A stretch of DNA of 18,497 nucleotides from Microcaldota archaeon (GCA_021791075.1 JAJYXH010000048.1:1-18497), one strand, 5' to 3'. Numbered from the stretch's first letter, positions 6,350 through 13,987 are shown. Numbers and translations: made by a program. Notes: a model not told the origin generated them from the sequence alone.

Positions 6350-7588
6350 GTGCTTAAGTTGTCTTATGCAGATTTTGTAAACGAGGCTACACAGTATTAC
6401 CAATCGCTGCCTTACGAGGGCAACGACCTGTACAAGAAGTATAGCGTCAGCATACCGCTCCCGGAGAAGTACGGGACCGGACCGGACGGGATAGACTCCT
6501 TCGTAGACCTCATCTCCGAGAAGACAAGAATAAAGTTCGATGCGGTCATCACCGACTCTTCTGCAAAGAGCCTCAACGGCATGATAAGGATAGTAAAGGC
6601 GGAGGAGACCGATGACAGAGTAAGGGAGAGCAAGATCTTCAGGAGTGTCGAGAGCAAGCTTGCCGCTTATGTAAACGGGCATGCGCAGTACTTCGTTCTG
6701 ATAGAGATGCCCAAGGGATCGAAGGAGAAGTTCGACATACTTTTCGCAAACAGCGGAAGCCTCTCTGTCCAGATCATCGTGACGCTGCAGGAGGGGTCGG
6801 GACTCAGACTCTCCGAGATATACGCATCGAACTCCAGGGAGGGCTCAACGGTCTCGGTAATGCATGAGATCTCCGCAGGAAGGAGCGCGGAGGTGGAGCT
6901 GAACGCGCTGCACAACGAGAATGAGAAGACATCCGTGCTGAACCTGTGCAAGGCGAACGCGGTGGACGGCGCGAGGATAAACGCAAACTACATCTACTGC
7001 GGAGGCAGTGCGACCAAGGCCGTTGGCATACTCGACTCGCACGGACATTCGAGCAGGATCGATGTGACTGAGTTCGCATACGGGTCCGTATCGCAGAACT
7101 TTGACCTCAACACGATCATACTGAACTCGACACCGTACAGCATCGCGGACCTCAACTCGGGGGTCGTGCTCGACGATGCATCAAAGTGCATGCTGAAGGG
7201 ATTCGCCAAGGTCAGCGAGATGGCAAAGGGAGCCAACTCGAGGATAACGGAACGCGGCATTCTACTGAGCAAGGATGCGCACATAGACGCGCTTCCCGAC
7301 ATGGCCATAGACTACAGCAACGAGGTAAAGGCAACGCACTCAGCAGCGACATCCCCGATAGACGAGGACGCGCTCTTCTATCTGACCTCAAGGGGAATTG
7401 ACGAGGAGAAGGCGAGGAAGCTCTTCGTTACTGCGTTCATAGCGAAGTACATATCGAGGATCGACGACCCGGTGATAAAAGAGATCGCGATGTCGGTCAT
7501 GCTCGACAAGCTTGATACTAAGGCCTTCGGAATAATCTCGGATATAACCCCAAGGAATATCTGGATGGGAGGCAGCAACAAGAGATGA
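6350..7588 (+). CDS. sufD: Fe-S cluster assembly protein SufD
   Basis: A protein of 412 residues. The N-terminal half is divergent. The C-terminal third carries the SufB/SufD family core: VLDDASKCMLKGFAKVSEMAKGANS at 273-297, ALPDMAIDYSNEVKATHSA with His330 (corresponding to the conserved SufD His used in iron entry), and DALFYLTSRGIDEEKA at 340-355. It lacks the Cys and Glu pair of SufB, which supports SufD rather than a second SufB. It begins with GTG seven bases after the sufB stop; the internal ATG nearby is out of frame. It pairs with SufB across their C-terminal regions and with SufC. Operon order and spacing leave no doubt about cotranscription. Confidence 0.92.
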   Translation: MLKLSYADFVNEATQYYQSLPYEGNDLYKKYSVSIPLPEKYGTGPDGIDSFVDLISEKTRIKFDAVITDSSAKSLNGMIRIVKAEETDDRVRESKIFRSVESKLAAYVNGHAQYFVLIEMPKGSKEKFDILFANSGSLSVQIIVTLQEGSGLRLSEIYASNSREGSTVSVMHEISAGRSAEVELNALHNENEKTSVLNLCKANAVDGARINANYIYCGGSATKAVGILDSHGHSSRIDVTEFAYGSVSQNFDLNTIILNSTPYSIADLNSGVVLDDASKCMLKGFAKVSEMAKGANSRITERGILLSKDAHIDALPDMAIDYSNEVKATHSAATSPIDEDALFYLTSRGIDEEKARKLFVTAFIAKYISRIDDPVIKEIAMSVMLDKLDTKAFGIISDITPRNIWMGGSNKR

Positions 7589-7592
7589 TAGG

Positions 7593-8318
7593 ATGTTACT
7601 GGAGATAAAGAACCTGCACGTGGAAGCTGAAGGGAAGGAGATAGTGAAGGGCGTAAGCCTCACCATAAAGGACGGCGAGCAGCACGTCCTTATGGGGCCG
7701 AACGGCTCGGGAAAGACGACGCTTGCAAAGGCGATCATGGGCCATCCTCAGTTGAAGATAACGGAGGGCGACATACTGCTTGATGGAGAGAGCATAAAGG
7801 AGCTCAAGCCTAACGAGCGTGCGAAGAGGGGCATCTTCCTGGAGTTCCAGAATCCGACTGAGATCGAGGGACTGGGCATGATGAACTTTCTCAACACGGC
7901 GAGGGGCGCCGTCGGAAGAACTCAGTCGTTCAAGGAGTTCATGGGAGAGGTAAAGGAGACCTCCGAGAGGCTTAAGATAAAGGAGGATCTTATGGGAAGA
8001 TCGCTCAACCACGGATTCTCAGGAGGAGAGAAGAAGAAGACCGAGATACTCCAGATGGCGATACTGCAGCCGAAGATCGCAATACTGGACGAGCCGGATT
8101 CAGGTCTTGACGTGGACGCGGTGAAGGTTGTCGCGGAGAATGTAAGCGCGATCCAGAAGAAGACAGACGCCGGTCTGCTTCTCATCACCCACTACAGCAG
8201 GATACTGAATTACATGGAACCGAGGTTCCTCCACATCATGCACGATGGCAGGATAGTCAGAGAGGGAGGCAAGGAGCTCATCGAGGACATTGAGAAGAAC
8301 GGCTACCAGTTCGGGTGA
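7593..8318 (+). CDS. sufC: Fe-S assembly ATPase SufC
   Basis: A protein of 241 residues, normal for SufC. It has all ABC ATPase motifs: Walker A GPNGSGKTT at 35-43, Q-loop Gln86 (FLEFQNPTEIEG), signature FSGGEKKK at 142-149, Walker B IAILDEPDSGLD at 162-173 and the switch His200. EFQNP.E..G and the GGEKKKTEILQ variant are specific to SufC. There is no membrane partner, as expected. It hydrolyses ATP in the SufBC2D complex to rearrange SufB-SufD and expose the assembly site. The ATG lies 4 nt after the sufD stop. Confidence 0.97.
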   Translation: MLLEIKNLHVEAEGKEIVKGVSLTIKDGEQHVLMGPNGSGKTTLAKAIMGHPQLKITEGDILLDGESIKELKPNERAKRGIFLEFQNPTEIEGLGMMNFLNTARGAVGRTQSFKEFMGEVKETSERLKIKEDLMGRSLNHGFSGGEKKKTEILQMAILQPKIAILDEPDSGLDVDAVKVVAENVSAIQKKTDAGLLLITHYSRILNYMEPRFLHIMHDGRIVREGGKELIEDIEKNGYQFG

Positions 8319-8324
8319 TCGTAG

Positions 8325-9572
8325 ATGGCCTTTGATGTTGAAGCGATAAGAAAGGACTTCCCGATACTCTCTACAAAATCGGACGGGAAGCGACTCGTCT
8401 ACCTTGACAGCGCCTCTACATCGCAGAAGCCAAGGCAGGTAATAGACGCGATATCCGGATACTACAAGGAGTACAACGCAAACATACACAGGGGGCTTTA
8501 TGACATCTCGAGAAGGGCCACGGAGGCGTATACAAACTCGAAGGATCTTGTTGCGCGCTTCGTAAACGCAGAGTCGTACAGGAACATAGTCTACACAAGG
8601 AATACGACGGAGTCGATCAATCTCGTCGCGCGGGCATGGGGAGACGCCAACGTAAAGAAAGGGGACAGGATACTGATAAGCCAGATGGAGCACCACAGCA
8701 ACGTCGTTCCGTGGCAGCAGCTTGCAAAGAGGAAGGGGGCGATTCTCGATTACGCAGATCTTGATGAGAGCAAGAGCTTCATCGACATGAATGACCTTAA
8801 GGAGAAGCTTGGGAGAGGGCCGACGATCGTCGCATTTACGCACGCATCGAATGTCCTCGGCTCGATAAACGATGCGGGCAAGATAACGGAGATGGCGCAC
8901 AAGGCCGGGGCCACCGTGCTGATAGACGGGGCGCAGTCGACTCCGCACTTCAAGGTCGACGTGAGGGGGATCGGATGCGACTTCTACGCATTCTCGGGCC
9001 ACAAGATGCTTGGACCCGCAGGCATCGGAGTGCTGTACGGCAGGGAGGACATCATGGAAAACATGCCGCCATTCCTCGGCGGAGGGGATATGATAAGGAG
9101 CGTCGACTTCCAGGAGTCGACCTGGAATGAGCTCCCGTGGAAATTCGAGGCAGGCACGTCAAACATAGAGGGAGGAATAGGTCTCGGCACTGCGGTAGAG
9201 TATCTCAACGGAGTCGGAATGGGCGAGATAAGGGAACACGAAGTAAAGATCGTGAAGTATGCACTCGAGAGGCTTGGGGCCGTCGAAGGAGTGGTACTGT
9301 ACGGACCTGACATAAATAATATTGATAGAAGGGGAGGAGTAATCTCGTTCAACATAAAAGGGGTGCATCCGCACGACGTCGCAACGATCTTCGACAGCGA
9401 GGGAGTCGCCATAAGGGCGGGTCACCACTGTGCGATGCCGCTGGTGAACAAGATACTCAACGAGCCGTCGGTTGCGAGGATGAGCTTCTATCTCTACACG
9501 ACAGAGGAGGATGTCGACAGGGCGGTTGCGGCGATCGATAAGGTGCGGACAGTGCTGAGGATCAAGAAGTGA
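8325..9572 (+). CDS. sufS: Cysteine desulfurase SufS
   Basis: A protein of 415 residues of class V aminotransferase fold. Lys227 in SGHKMLGPAGIGVLYG binds PLP, His123 in MEHHSNVVPWQ stacks on the ring, and DGAQ at 201-204 holds the PLP Asp. Cys369 in RAGHHCAMPL is the persulfide-carrying Cys. The short RxGHHCA loop and the sequence EAGT mark group II (SufS/CsdA) rather than IscS or NifS. It converts cysteine to alanine and passes sulfur to SufB. GGTGAT across the sufC stop is a good Shine-Dalgarno site six bases before the ATG. No SufE or SufU gene is visible nearby, although a tiny zinc ribbon follows. Confidence 0.96.
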   Translation: MAFDVEAIRKDFPILSTKSDGKRLVYLDSASTSQKPRQVIDAISGYYKEYNANIHRGLYDISRRATEAYTNSKDLVARFVNAESYRNIVYTRNTTESINLVARAWGDANVKKGDRILISQMEHHSNVVPWQQLAKRKGAILDYADLDESKSFIDMNDLKEKLGRGPTIVAFTHASNVLGSINDAGKITEMAHKAGATVLIDGAQSTPHFKVDVRGIGCDFYAFSGHKMLGPAGIGVLYGREDIMENMPPFLGGGDMIRSVDFQESTWNELPWKFEAGTSNIEGGIGLGTAVEYLNGVGMGEIREHEVKIVKYALERLGAVEGVVLYGPDINNIDRRGGVISFNIKGVHPHDVATIFDSEGVAIRAGHHCAMPLVNKILNEPSVARMSFYLYTTEEDVDRAVAAIDKVRTVLRIKK

Positions 9573-9576
9573 TGCC

Positions 9577-9735
9577 ATGTCCGAATCAGAATACGTGTGC
9601 GGGTGCGGAAGCCGGATCTTCAGAAGGTACACCGCGGACAAGATCATCTATTGTAGCGGATGCGGAAAGCCCGTTCCGAAGAACGTCAGGTTCAAGTCCG
9701 AAGCAGATAATGAGCATCCTCTTCTAGGAACATAG
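9577..9735 (+). CDS. 52-residue zinc-ribbon protein following sufS
   Basis: An ATG at 9577, four bases after the sufS stop, opens a 52-codon frame ending with TAG at 9733-9735. CGC at residues 8-10 and CSGC at 29-32 form a CxC-CxxC pair typical of a zinc ribbon, with a basic linker between (RIFRRYTADK). GTGAT across the sufS stop serves as a ribosome site. It is probably the last gene of the suf operon. Possible roles are a metal or sulfur carrier, a SufU-like partner in miniature, or an unrelated RNA-polymerase-P-like ribbon; none is supported by a clear match. The end of the frame overlaps the open frame of the next protein, so a natural or artificial frameshift joining the two is possible. 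Confidence 0.7.
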   Translation: MSESEYVCGCGSRIFRRYTADKIIYCSGCGKPVPKNVRFKSEADNEHPLLGT

Positions 9736-9809
9736 ATGGCAAGATTAGCGATACGAATGCGTCACCCGGGAAGGCTGAAGTAGTCAAGGCCATAAAAGAC
9801 AGGCAGCAC

Positions 9810-10151
9810 TTGCTATCGCAGCTTGTCGCAAAAGCTGATGAGAAGTTGATAACCCAAGACGAGAAGATGTCGGGGGAGGAGGGAGTGACGATCTGGGAGA
9901 GATACATTGCCATCCGCGCCGCAAGGAACATGGCGGTAATACTAGGCGAACTTCACAGGGGGGCAGGCAACGTGGAGCAGAGGCTAGAGTCGATGCGGAC
10001 TTCTAGGGATTTGGACTTTAGGCTAAGAAATTTGCGGGACATGTTTGTCGCCGAGGCCATAAATTCGAGGGACCGTTTCTCTTCGCAAAAGGCGATTCTT
10101 CAAGAGCTGATGCGGGAGCAGGGTAAATATGGGAAATGGTTCCGGCCCTAA
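9810..10151 (+). CDS. Unknown helical protein; start unclear, possibly frameshifted
   Basis: A protein of 113 residues from a TTG, rich in charged residues and predicted helical, with no Cys, no membrane segment and no recognised domain. The reading frame is open from 9714, and the residues before the TTG look like normal coding sequence, but there is no ATG or GTG. An ATG at 9736, right after the zinc-ribbon stop, is in another frame; a single missing base just after it would give M-x-KISDTNASPGKAEVV and restore a natural gene of about 138 residues. Alternatively a -1 shift would fuse it to the zinc ribbon. A later ATG at 9867 is also possible. Its stop overlaps the convergent methyltransferase by 4 bp. 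Confidence 0.6.
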   Translation: MLSQLVAKADEKLITQDEKMSGEEGVTIWERYIAIRAARNMAVILGELHRGAGNVEQRLESMRTSRDLDFRLRNLRDMFVAEAINSRDRFSSQKAILQELMREQGKYGKWFRP

Positions 10152-10789
10152 AGGCCGTGGGCATTGCGCTCGAGCCTGATGCAGGTTATAGTCTCAAAGA
10201 AGAAGTGCGAGGACATCGATGACAATTCCTTCAGGCCGAGGTCCTCTATATGAATCTTCAATTTCCCTATGTCTGAAAGGGAACTGTGGACTAGGAAGAT
10301 GGATCCGTTGTGCTTGAGGTGTTTTATTGCTTCGTCTAGAAACCTCATCGCGACCTCGACGCCGTCTGTGCCACCGTCCCACCACTCCCTGCCGTCTTTA
10401 CCCGATGGCTCGCTTCTCAGGTACGGAGGATTGAATATTATCACGTCGAAATTGTCGTCCAGTCTTGCAAACATGTCGCTAAGGACAAATCTCGACTTTG
10501 CACTTATCTTTTCCTTATTCCTATCGAGATTCTTCTCCGCGAGTTCCAGCGCGTATGTATTTATGTCAGAGAACGTGATGCTTCCGACATTCTTCTCCTT
10601 CCCGACAGTGATCCCTATGATTCCGCTCCCTGTGCCCATGTCAAGGACATCGAGCCCCTGCTCCCTCCGCTTCCTGATCTCCCGGGCTATGAACTCAGCT
10701 GCAAGATACGAATCCTCTGATGGCCCGTACACGTTCTCATAGGTCTTTATATCGGGGCCTTCGTACTCAACCACAGCATCACTTGCCAT
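10148..10789 (-). CDS. HemK-type protein glutamine methyltransferase (archaeal release factor aRF1)
   Basis: A protein of 213 residues, single-domain as in archaeal and eukaryotic HemK2/Mtq2. Residues 21-27 (YGPSEDS) are the characteristic entry motif, VLDMGTGSGIIGI at 48-60 is the SAM-binding loop, FSDIN at 73-77 holds the acidic residue for the ribose, and FNPPYL at 119-124 is the NPPY motif that holds the substrate Gln. The family methylates the Gln of the GGQ motif in the class I release factor, usually with a Trm112 zinc protein as partner. Trm112 is not seen here, and the 52-residue zinc ribbon is not an obvious homolog. An AT-rich TATA-like stretch lies near 10821-10830. The gene is cytoplasmic and monocistronic by position. 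Confidence 0.88.
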   Translation of the reverse strand: MASDAVVEYEGPDIKTYENVYGPSEDSYLAAEFIAREIRKRREQGLDVLDMGTGSGIIGITVGKEKNVGSITFSDINTYALELAEKNLDRNKEKISAKSRFVLSDMFARLDDNFDVIIFNPPYLRSEPSGKDGREWWDGGTDGVEVAMRFLDEAIKHLKHNGSIFLVHSSLSDIGKLKIHIEDLGLKELSSMSSHFFFETITCIRLERNAHGL

Positions 10790-10848
10790 ATATTATACCG
10801 TAACAAAATTGAAAGGAAATACTAAAATAATGCGTGGGTTCCTTTCGG

Positions 10849-10983
10849 TTATCTCAGGCCCAGGGATCGCTCTGCTTCTCCCGAGTTCCTGAATACCCTG
10901 TCCTCGAGGTTCTCTTCAAGCCATCTCCTGTCGTCCTCAAGGTCGAGGCATGCCATATATTTATCAGCATGTGCCACATTCAT
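10849..10983 (-). CDS. 44-residue acidic ORF preceded by a perfect hairpin
   Basis: An ATG at 10983 starts a 44-codon frame that ends with TAA at 10851-10849. The peptide begins MNVAHADKYMACLDLEDDRRWLEENLEDR, is acidic and predicted helical, and uses the same codons as the neighbours (AGG/AGA, CTC, GAG). A TATA element at 11022-11031 lies about 45 nt upstream, and a perfect 8-bp palindrome sits directly before the ATG. No family is recognised. Possible roles are a small regulator or an antitoxin-like peptide; neither is supported by a match. An internal ATG nine codons in is an alternative start. Without this ORF the 280-base gap between its neighbours would hold no gene. Confidence 0.5.
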   Translation of the reverse strand: MNVAHADKYMACLDLEDDRRWLEENLEDRVFRNSGEAERSLGLR

Positions 10984-11004
10984 CCCATATCTGAAGGATA
11001 TGGG
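10984..11004. promoter_or_regulatory. Perfect 8-bp palindrome or hairpin before the 44-residue ORF
   Basis: CCCATATC (10984-10991), a 5-nt loop and GATATGGG (10997-11004) form a perfect inverted repeat. Its edge touches the ATG at 10983 and its centre is close to the transcription start expected from the TATA element at 11022-11031. It could be an operator or a 5' hairpin covering the start. On the plus strand it is followed by TTTT, but no plus-strand gene precedes it. Confidence 0.6.
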
Positions 11005-11021
11005 TTTTCTGTGGTTTGCAT

Positions 11022-11031
11022 TTATAAAAAG
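11022..11031 (-). promoter_or_regulatory. TATA element of the 44-residue ORF
   Basis: On the minus strand this reads as TTTTTATAAA-type sequence, placing transcription near 11003, about 20 nt before the ATG. Confidence 0.45.
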
Positions 11032-11069
11032 ACTTTGGTACCCTTAGATTTTAGCGGAAGTTCAGGCAG

Positions 11070-11672
11070 CTACGCCGCTTTATTTTCGTCTTTATTGGCG
11101 TCGGCGCTTGCTTCGAACTCGACGATGCGCTTCATTGCCGTGGCGTATCTGCTGCTGTCGCGCTGCGCATTGCTGAGCGCCTTCGTGTAGTAGCTGTTGT
11201 TGGGATGATTCTGAAGACTCGTCTTGTGAAGCGCGACGTCAAGCATGGCTTCCTTAAGGTTGCCCTCCAGATTTGACTTGAAATTAGGATCGGCCCGCAT
11301 GATCTCGGCTACAGCCTCGTCTGTTGAACTCGGGTGGCAGAGCACCGCAACCCTATTGTCGAATGGATCGGGCTCCTGCGTCTTTATCTGCTCCGACTGC
11401 TCGCGGGCCTTCCCGTAGAGCTTCCGCAAGGCCACCGCGGCGGAACCGGCGACGAAGATGACTGTGCCGGGCTTGTCACGCAGTGCATTCCCAATGCCGC
11501 CAAGTGCCCATACGGTCCCGAATGCGCCCACACCGGCACCGACCCCAAACGTAGCTACGTGCACGGCCACAGAGCCAAGTGCGCTTCTCTCCCTGTGCGA
11601 CGATTCCGTGCCGGCGTTGCCTCCGGGTGGACTTGCCACCCTCATGCGTCCTTCCGTATTATCACCTCCCAT
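11070..11672 (-). CDS. Small membrane protein of unknown function
   Basis: A protein of 200 residues from ATG 11672; an in-frame TTG at 11711 would add 13 basic residues (MKKRRKYQS type) and lies nearer the predicted transcription start, so the start is open. After a polar, Gly-rich N-terminus come two hydrophobic segments, about residues 33-57 (Gly/Ala/Val-rich) and 66-80. A hydrophilic C-terminal domain of about 115 residues follows, rich in Asn, Ala and charged residues and predicted helical. No motif is recognised. The topology suggests a hairpin in the membrane with both ends on the same side. It is divergent from the DNA ligase gene, sharing an AT-rich promoter region. Confidence 0.7.
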   Translation of the reverse strand: MGGDNTEGRMRVASPPGGNAGTESSHRERSALGSVAVHVATFGVGAGVGAFGTVWALGGIGNALRDKPGTVIFVAGSAAVALRKLYGKAREQSEQIKTQEPDPFDNRVAVLCHPSSTDEAVAEIMRADPNFKSNLEGNLKEAMLDVALHKTSLQNHPNNSYYTKALSNAQRDSSRYATAMKRIVEFEASADANKDENKAA

Positions 11673-11740
11673 TACCTTATCGTAGCTTTGGTATTTACGC
11701 CTTTTCTTCAAGCGGGTCTCGGAGCATAAACCACGAGGTA

Positions 11741-11752
11741 AAGGTATTTAAT
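11741..11752. promoter_or_regulatory. Shared divergent TATA region between the membrane protein and DNA ligase
   Basis: GGTATTTAATCT contains TATTTAA on the plus strand and TTAAATACC on the minus strand. It places transcription near 11771 for the ligase and near 11721 for the membrane protein, so one element may serve both directions. Confidence 0.45.
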
Positions 11753-11782
11753 CTGCCAAGCTCTATCTACTGTTTGTAGAAG

Positions 11783-11789
11783 GGAGGTG
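11783..11789 (+). promoter_or_regulatory. Strong Shine-Dalgarno site of the DNA ligase gene
   Basis: GGAGGTG, five bases before the ATG at 11795. It fixes that start. Such a full match is rare in this window, where many genes look leaderless. Confidence 0.75.
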
Positions 11790-11794
11790 GCTGC

Positions 11795-13561
11795 ATGCTA
11801 TTCGAGGAAGTTGCATCTTATTACGAGAAGCTCGAGAACGTCTCGTCGCGACTCGCGATGATAGACATCCTCTCGGAGATGCTCGGCAAGGCGAAGAGGG
11901 GGGAGATACGGCCCTTGATCTACATGACGCAAGGGCTTCTCGGCCCTCCTTTCGAAGGAATAGATCTCGGCATGGCGGAGAAGTCTGCGCAACATGCGAT
12001 CGCCACTGCCACAGGGTATCATAACGAGGAGGTAGTGTCGGTATCGAGGAGGCTCGGGGACATAGGCGATGCCGCGGAGGAGCTCGTGAAGAAGACAAAG
12101 CTAAGGAGGATGGGCTCGAAGAGGCATGGGGCTGTCGACGTATTCGAGACCATGATCAAGATAGCGCACACGGGCGGTGCTGGAAGCCAGGAGGGAAAGA
12201 GAAACCTTCTCGTCTCGTTGCTTACGGCATCGTCACCTCTCGAGGCGAGGTACATAATAAGATTTGCGCTCGGGAAGCTTAGGCTCGGGGCCGGAGACGC
12301 GACGATACTCGAGGCGCTATCTAAGGAGGCGACCGGAACGAGGGAGAACAAGCCAAAGCTGGAGAACGCTTACAACATATGCAGCGATCTCGGAAAGGTT
12401 GGTGAGATACTCACAGAGTCGGGAATGGAGGGAATCGGGAAGCTAAAGGTCTCTCTATTCAGTCCGGTAAGGCCGGCGCTTGCCGAGAGGCTTCCGACAG
12501 CCGAGGAGATACTTGAGAAGATGCACGGAAGGTGCGCGGTGGAGTCCAAGTACGACGGCCTGAGGGCGCAGGTGCACATCGACAGGGGAAGGAGGAGGGT
12601 CGAGATATTCTCAAGAAACCTGGAGAAGATAACGCCGATGCTCCCGGAGATCGTCAAGGCAGCTCTGAGCGAGGTAAAGGCAGAAAAAGCGATACTTGAG
12701 GGAGAGGCGATAGCATACGACGAGACAACAAGGGAGTTCAGGCCCTTCCAGGAGACGATACAGAGAAAGAGGAAGACAGGGATAGAGGAGTTGAGCAGGT
12801 CGATGCCGCTGCACCTCTTCGCGTTCGATCTCATGTTTCTCGACGGCGAAGACTACCTTAACAAACCGTATGAGGAGAGAAGGGAGAAGCTCGAGTCGAT
12901 ATTAAAGAAGGAGGGGACGATACTCACTTCGGGAAGGATAATAGTCGACAAACCCAGGGACCTTGAGAAATATTTTGAGGAGCAGATAGAGGAGGGACTC
13001 GAGGGAATAGTGGCAAAGGAGCTTAACTCGCCTTACGTTGCAGGCGCAAGGAAGTTCAGCTGGATAAAATTGAAGAGAAGCTACAAGGGCGAGCTCTCCG
13101 ACACGGTGGACCTCGCAATAGTTGGATACTATATAGGGAGAGGCCAGAGGACCGAATTTGGGTTCGGAGGGCTTCTTGCCGCTGCGTACAACGAGAAGCG
13201 GGACATGTTCGAGACGGTAACTAGGATAGGGACGGGGTTCAGCGAGGAGCAGATGAAGAACTTCAAGAAGATACTCGACAAGATAAAGGTCCCGCACAAA
13301 CCCGCAAGGGTAGACTCGCTCGTGACCCCGGACTTCTGGGTGGAGCCGAAGTATGTCGTCGAGGTAAGGGCCGACGAGATAACGAGATCGCCGATGCATA
13401 CGTGCGGAAGGGACTCCAACGACACAGGCTACGCGCTGAGATTCCCGAGAATAGTAAGCGACGGGGTGAGAGGGGATAAGAGTGCAGATGAAGCGACGAC
13501 AACGAAAGAGATAATCGAGATGTACGGCCAGCAGAAGAGGATAAAGGTAGAGGACGCCTAG
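11795..13561 (+). CDS. lig: ATP-dependent DNA ligase
   Basis: A protein of 588 residues, typical of archaeal replicative ligase (LigB/Lig1 type). The N-terminal 220 residues are the helical DNA-binding domain. Lys252 in ESKYDGLRAQVH is the adenylated Lys of motif I. SRNLEKITPMLPEI follows as in the family, ILEGEAIAYD is motif III, EGIVAKELNSPYVAGARKFSWIKLKR holds motifs IV and V, and the C-terminal OB domain ends with the family pattern HTCGRDSNDTGYALRFPRIV. It seals nicks in replication (Okazaki fragments) and repair using ATP. It is preceded by a strong ribosome site and its own TATA element. Its stop touches the stop of the convergent alkyltransferase gene. Confidence 0.96.
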   Translation: MLFEEVASYYEKLENVSSRLAMIDILSEMLGKAKRGEIRPLIYMTQGLLGPPFEGIDLGMAEKSAQHAIATATGYHNEEVVSVSRRLGDIGDAAEELVKKTKLRRMGSKRHGAVDVFETMIKIAHTGGAGSQEGKRNLLVSLLTASSPLEARYIIRFALGKLRLGAGDATILEALSKEATGTRENKPKLENAYNICSDLGKVGEILTESGMEGIGKLKVSLFSPVRPALAERLPTAEEILEKMHGRCAVESKYDGLRAQVHIDRGRRRVEIFSRNLEKITPMLPEIVKAALSEVKAEKAILEGEAIAYDETTREFRPFQETIQRKRKTGIEELSRSMPLHLFAFDLMFLDGEDYLNKPYEERREKLESILKKEGTILTSGRIIVDKPRDLEKYFEEQIEEGLEGIVAKELNSPYVAGARKFSWIKLKRSYKGELSDTVDLAIVGYYIGRGQRTEFGFGGLLAAAYNEKRDMFETVTRIGTGFSEEQMKNFKKILDKIKVPHKPARVDSLVTPDFWVEPKYVVEVRADEITRSPMHTCGRDSNDTGYALRFPRIVSDGVRGDKSADEATTTKEIIEMYGQQKRIKVEDA

Positions 13562-13876
13562 TCATATAGCCTTCTCGGCCTCCAGCATCTCGATCTTCTT
13601 TCTCCTGCCACCTGGAGCAGAATAATTTCCGATATCGCCGTTGCTCTTTATGACACGATGGCATGGTATCGTCGGTGCAAACGGATTTAGTCTCAGTGCT
13701 GTTCCGACCGCACGATATGCATGTGGCCTTCCGGCCATAGCTGCAACTTGCTTGTAGGTCCTCGTCTCTCCTCTTGGTATGCCCATCACCTTTATAAGCA
13801 CGTCTGCCTGGAACTCCGTTAGCCCCTTTCTTAGAAGCCGTTTCTTCATATTCGAACTCTTCATTTCAAAACCCAT
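13562..13876 (-). CDS. ogt: O6-alkylguanine-DNA alkyltransferase, catalytic domain only
   Basis: A protein of 104 residues, covering only the C-terminal DNA-binding and catalytic domain of the MGMT/Ogt family; the usual N-terminal domain (about 60-80 residues) is absent. IPRGETRTYKQVA at 33-45, RAVGTALRLNP at 55-65 with the arginine finger, and PCHRV at 71-75 with Cys72 are the family hallmarks. The intact PCHR means it should accept alkyl groups, unlike alkyltransferase-like proteins, which have Trp at that place. It removes alkyl groups from O6 of guanine in a single suicidal reaction. A TATA element at 13903-13911 puts transcription a few bases before the ATG. Alternative starts lie at Met5 and Met10. 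It faces the DNA ligase gene tail to tail with no gap. Confidence 0.92.
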   Translation of the reverse strand: MGFEMKSSNMKKRLLRKGLTEFQADVLIKVMGIPRGETRTYKQVAAMAGRPHAYRAVGTALRLNPFAPTIPCHRVIKSNGDIGNYSAPGGRRKKIEMLEAEKAI

Positions 13877-13902
13877 TGAGGATGTCTTTATGCTGGTTTA
13901 GT

Positions 13903-13911
13903 CAGTTAAAT
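13903..13911 (-). promoter_or_regulatory. TATA element of the alkyltransferase gene
   Basis: TTAAATACC-type sequence on the plus strand, reading GGTATTTAA on the minus strand. Expected transcription start is near 13883, giving a leader of about 7 nt. Confidence 0.5.
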
Positions 13912-13978
13912 ACCTCTTGCTTACGCCTTATTTTTACTATATTGTGCGCATTCCGCTAACACGGCGCTGTGCACAAGG

Positions 13979-13987
13979 TATTTAAAT
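13979..13987 (+). promoter_or_regulatory. TATA element of the first ftsZ gene
   Basis: TATTTAAAT, preceded by AAGG as a purine-rich BRE-like flank. Expected transcription start is near 14008, 11 nt before the ATG at 14019. This argues against the in-frame TTG at 13995. Confidence 0.6.

Noticed and set aside
8100..9002. 300-residue minus-strand open frame across sufC and sufS
   Set aside because: It is antisense to two unmistakable genes. Such long shadows arise from the codon bias of the real strand.
10984..11010. Hairpin plus TTTT read as a plus-strand terminator
   Set aside because: No plus-strand gene lies upstream for it to terminate, and intrinsic bacterial-type terminators are not standard in archaea.
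10834..11190. Plus-strand open frame in the gap after the methyltransferase
   Set aside because: It overlaps the C-terminus of the minus-strand membrane protein and the hairpin region, and its composition is unlike the neighbours. The minus-strand 44-residue ORF explains the gap better.
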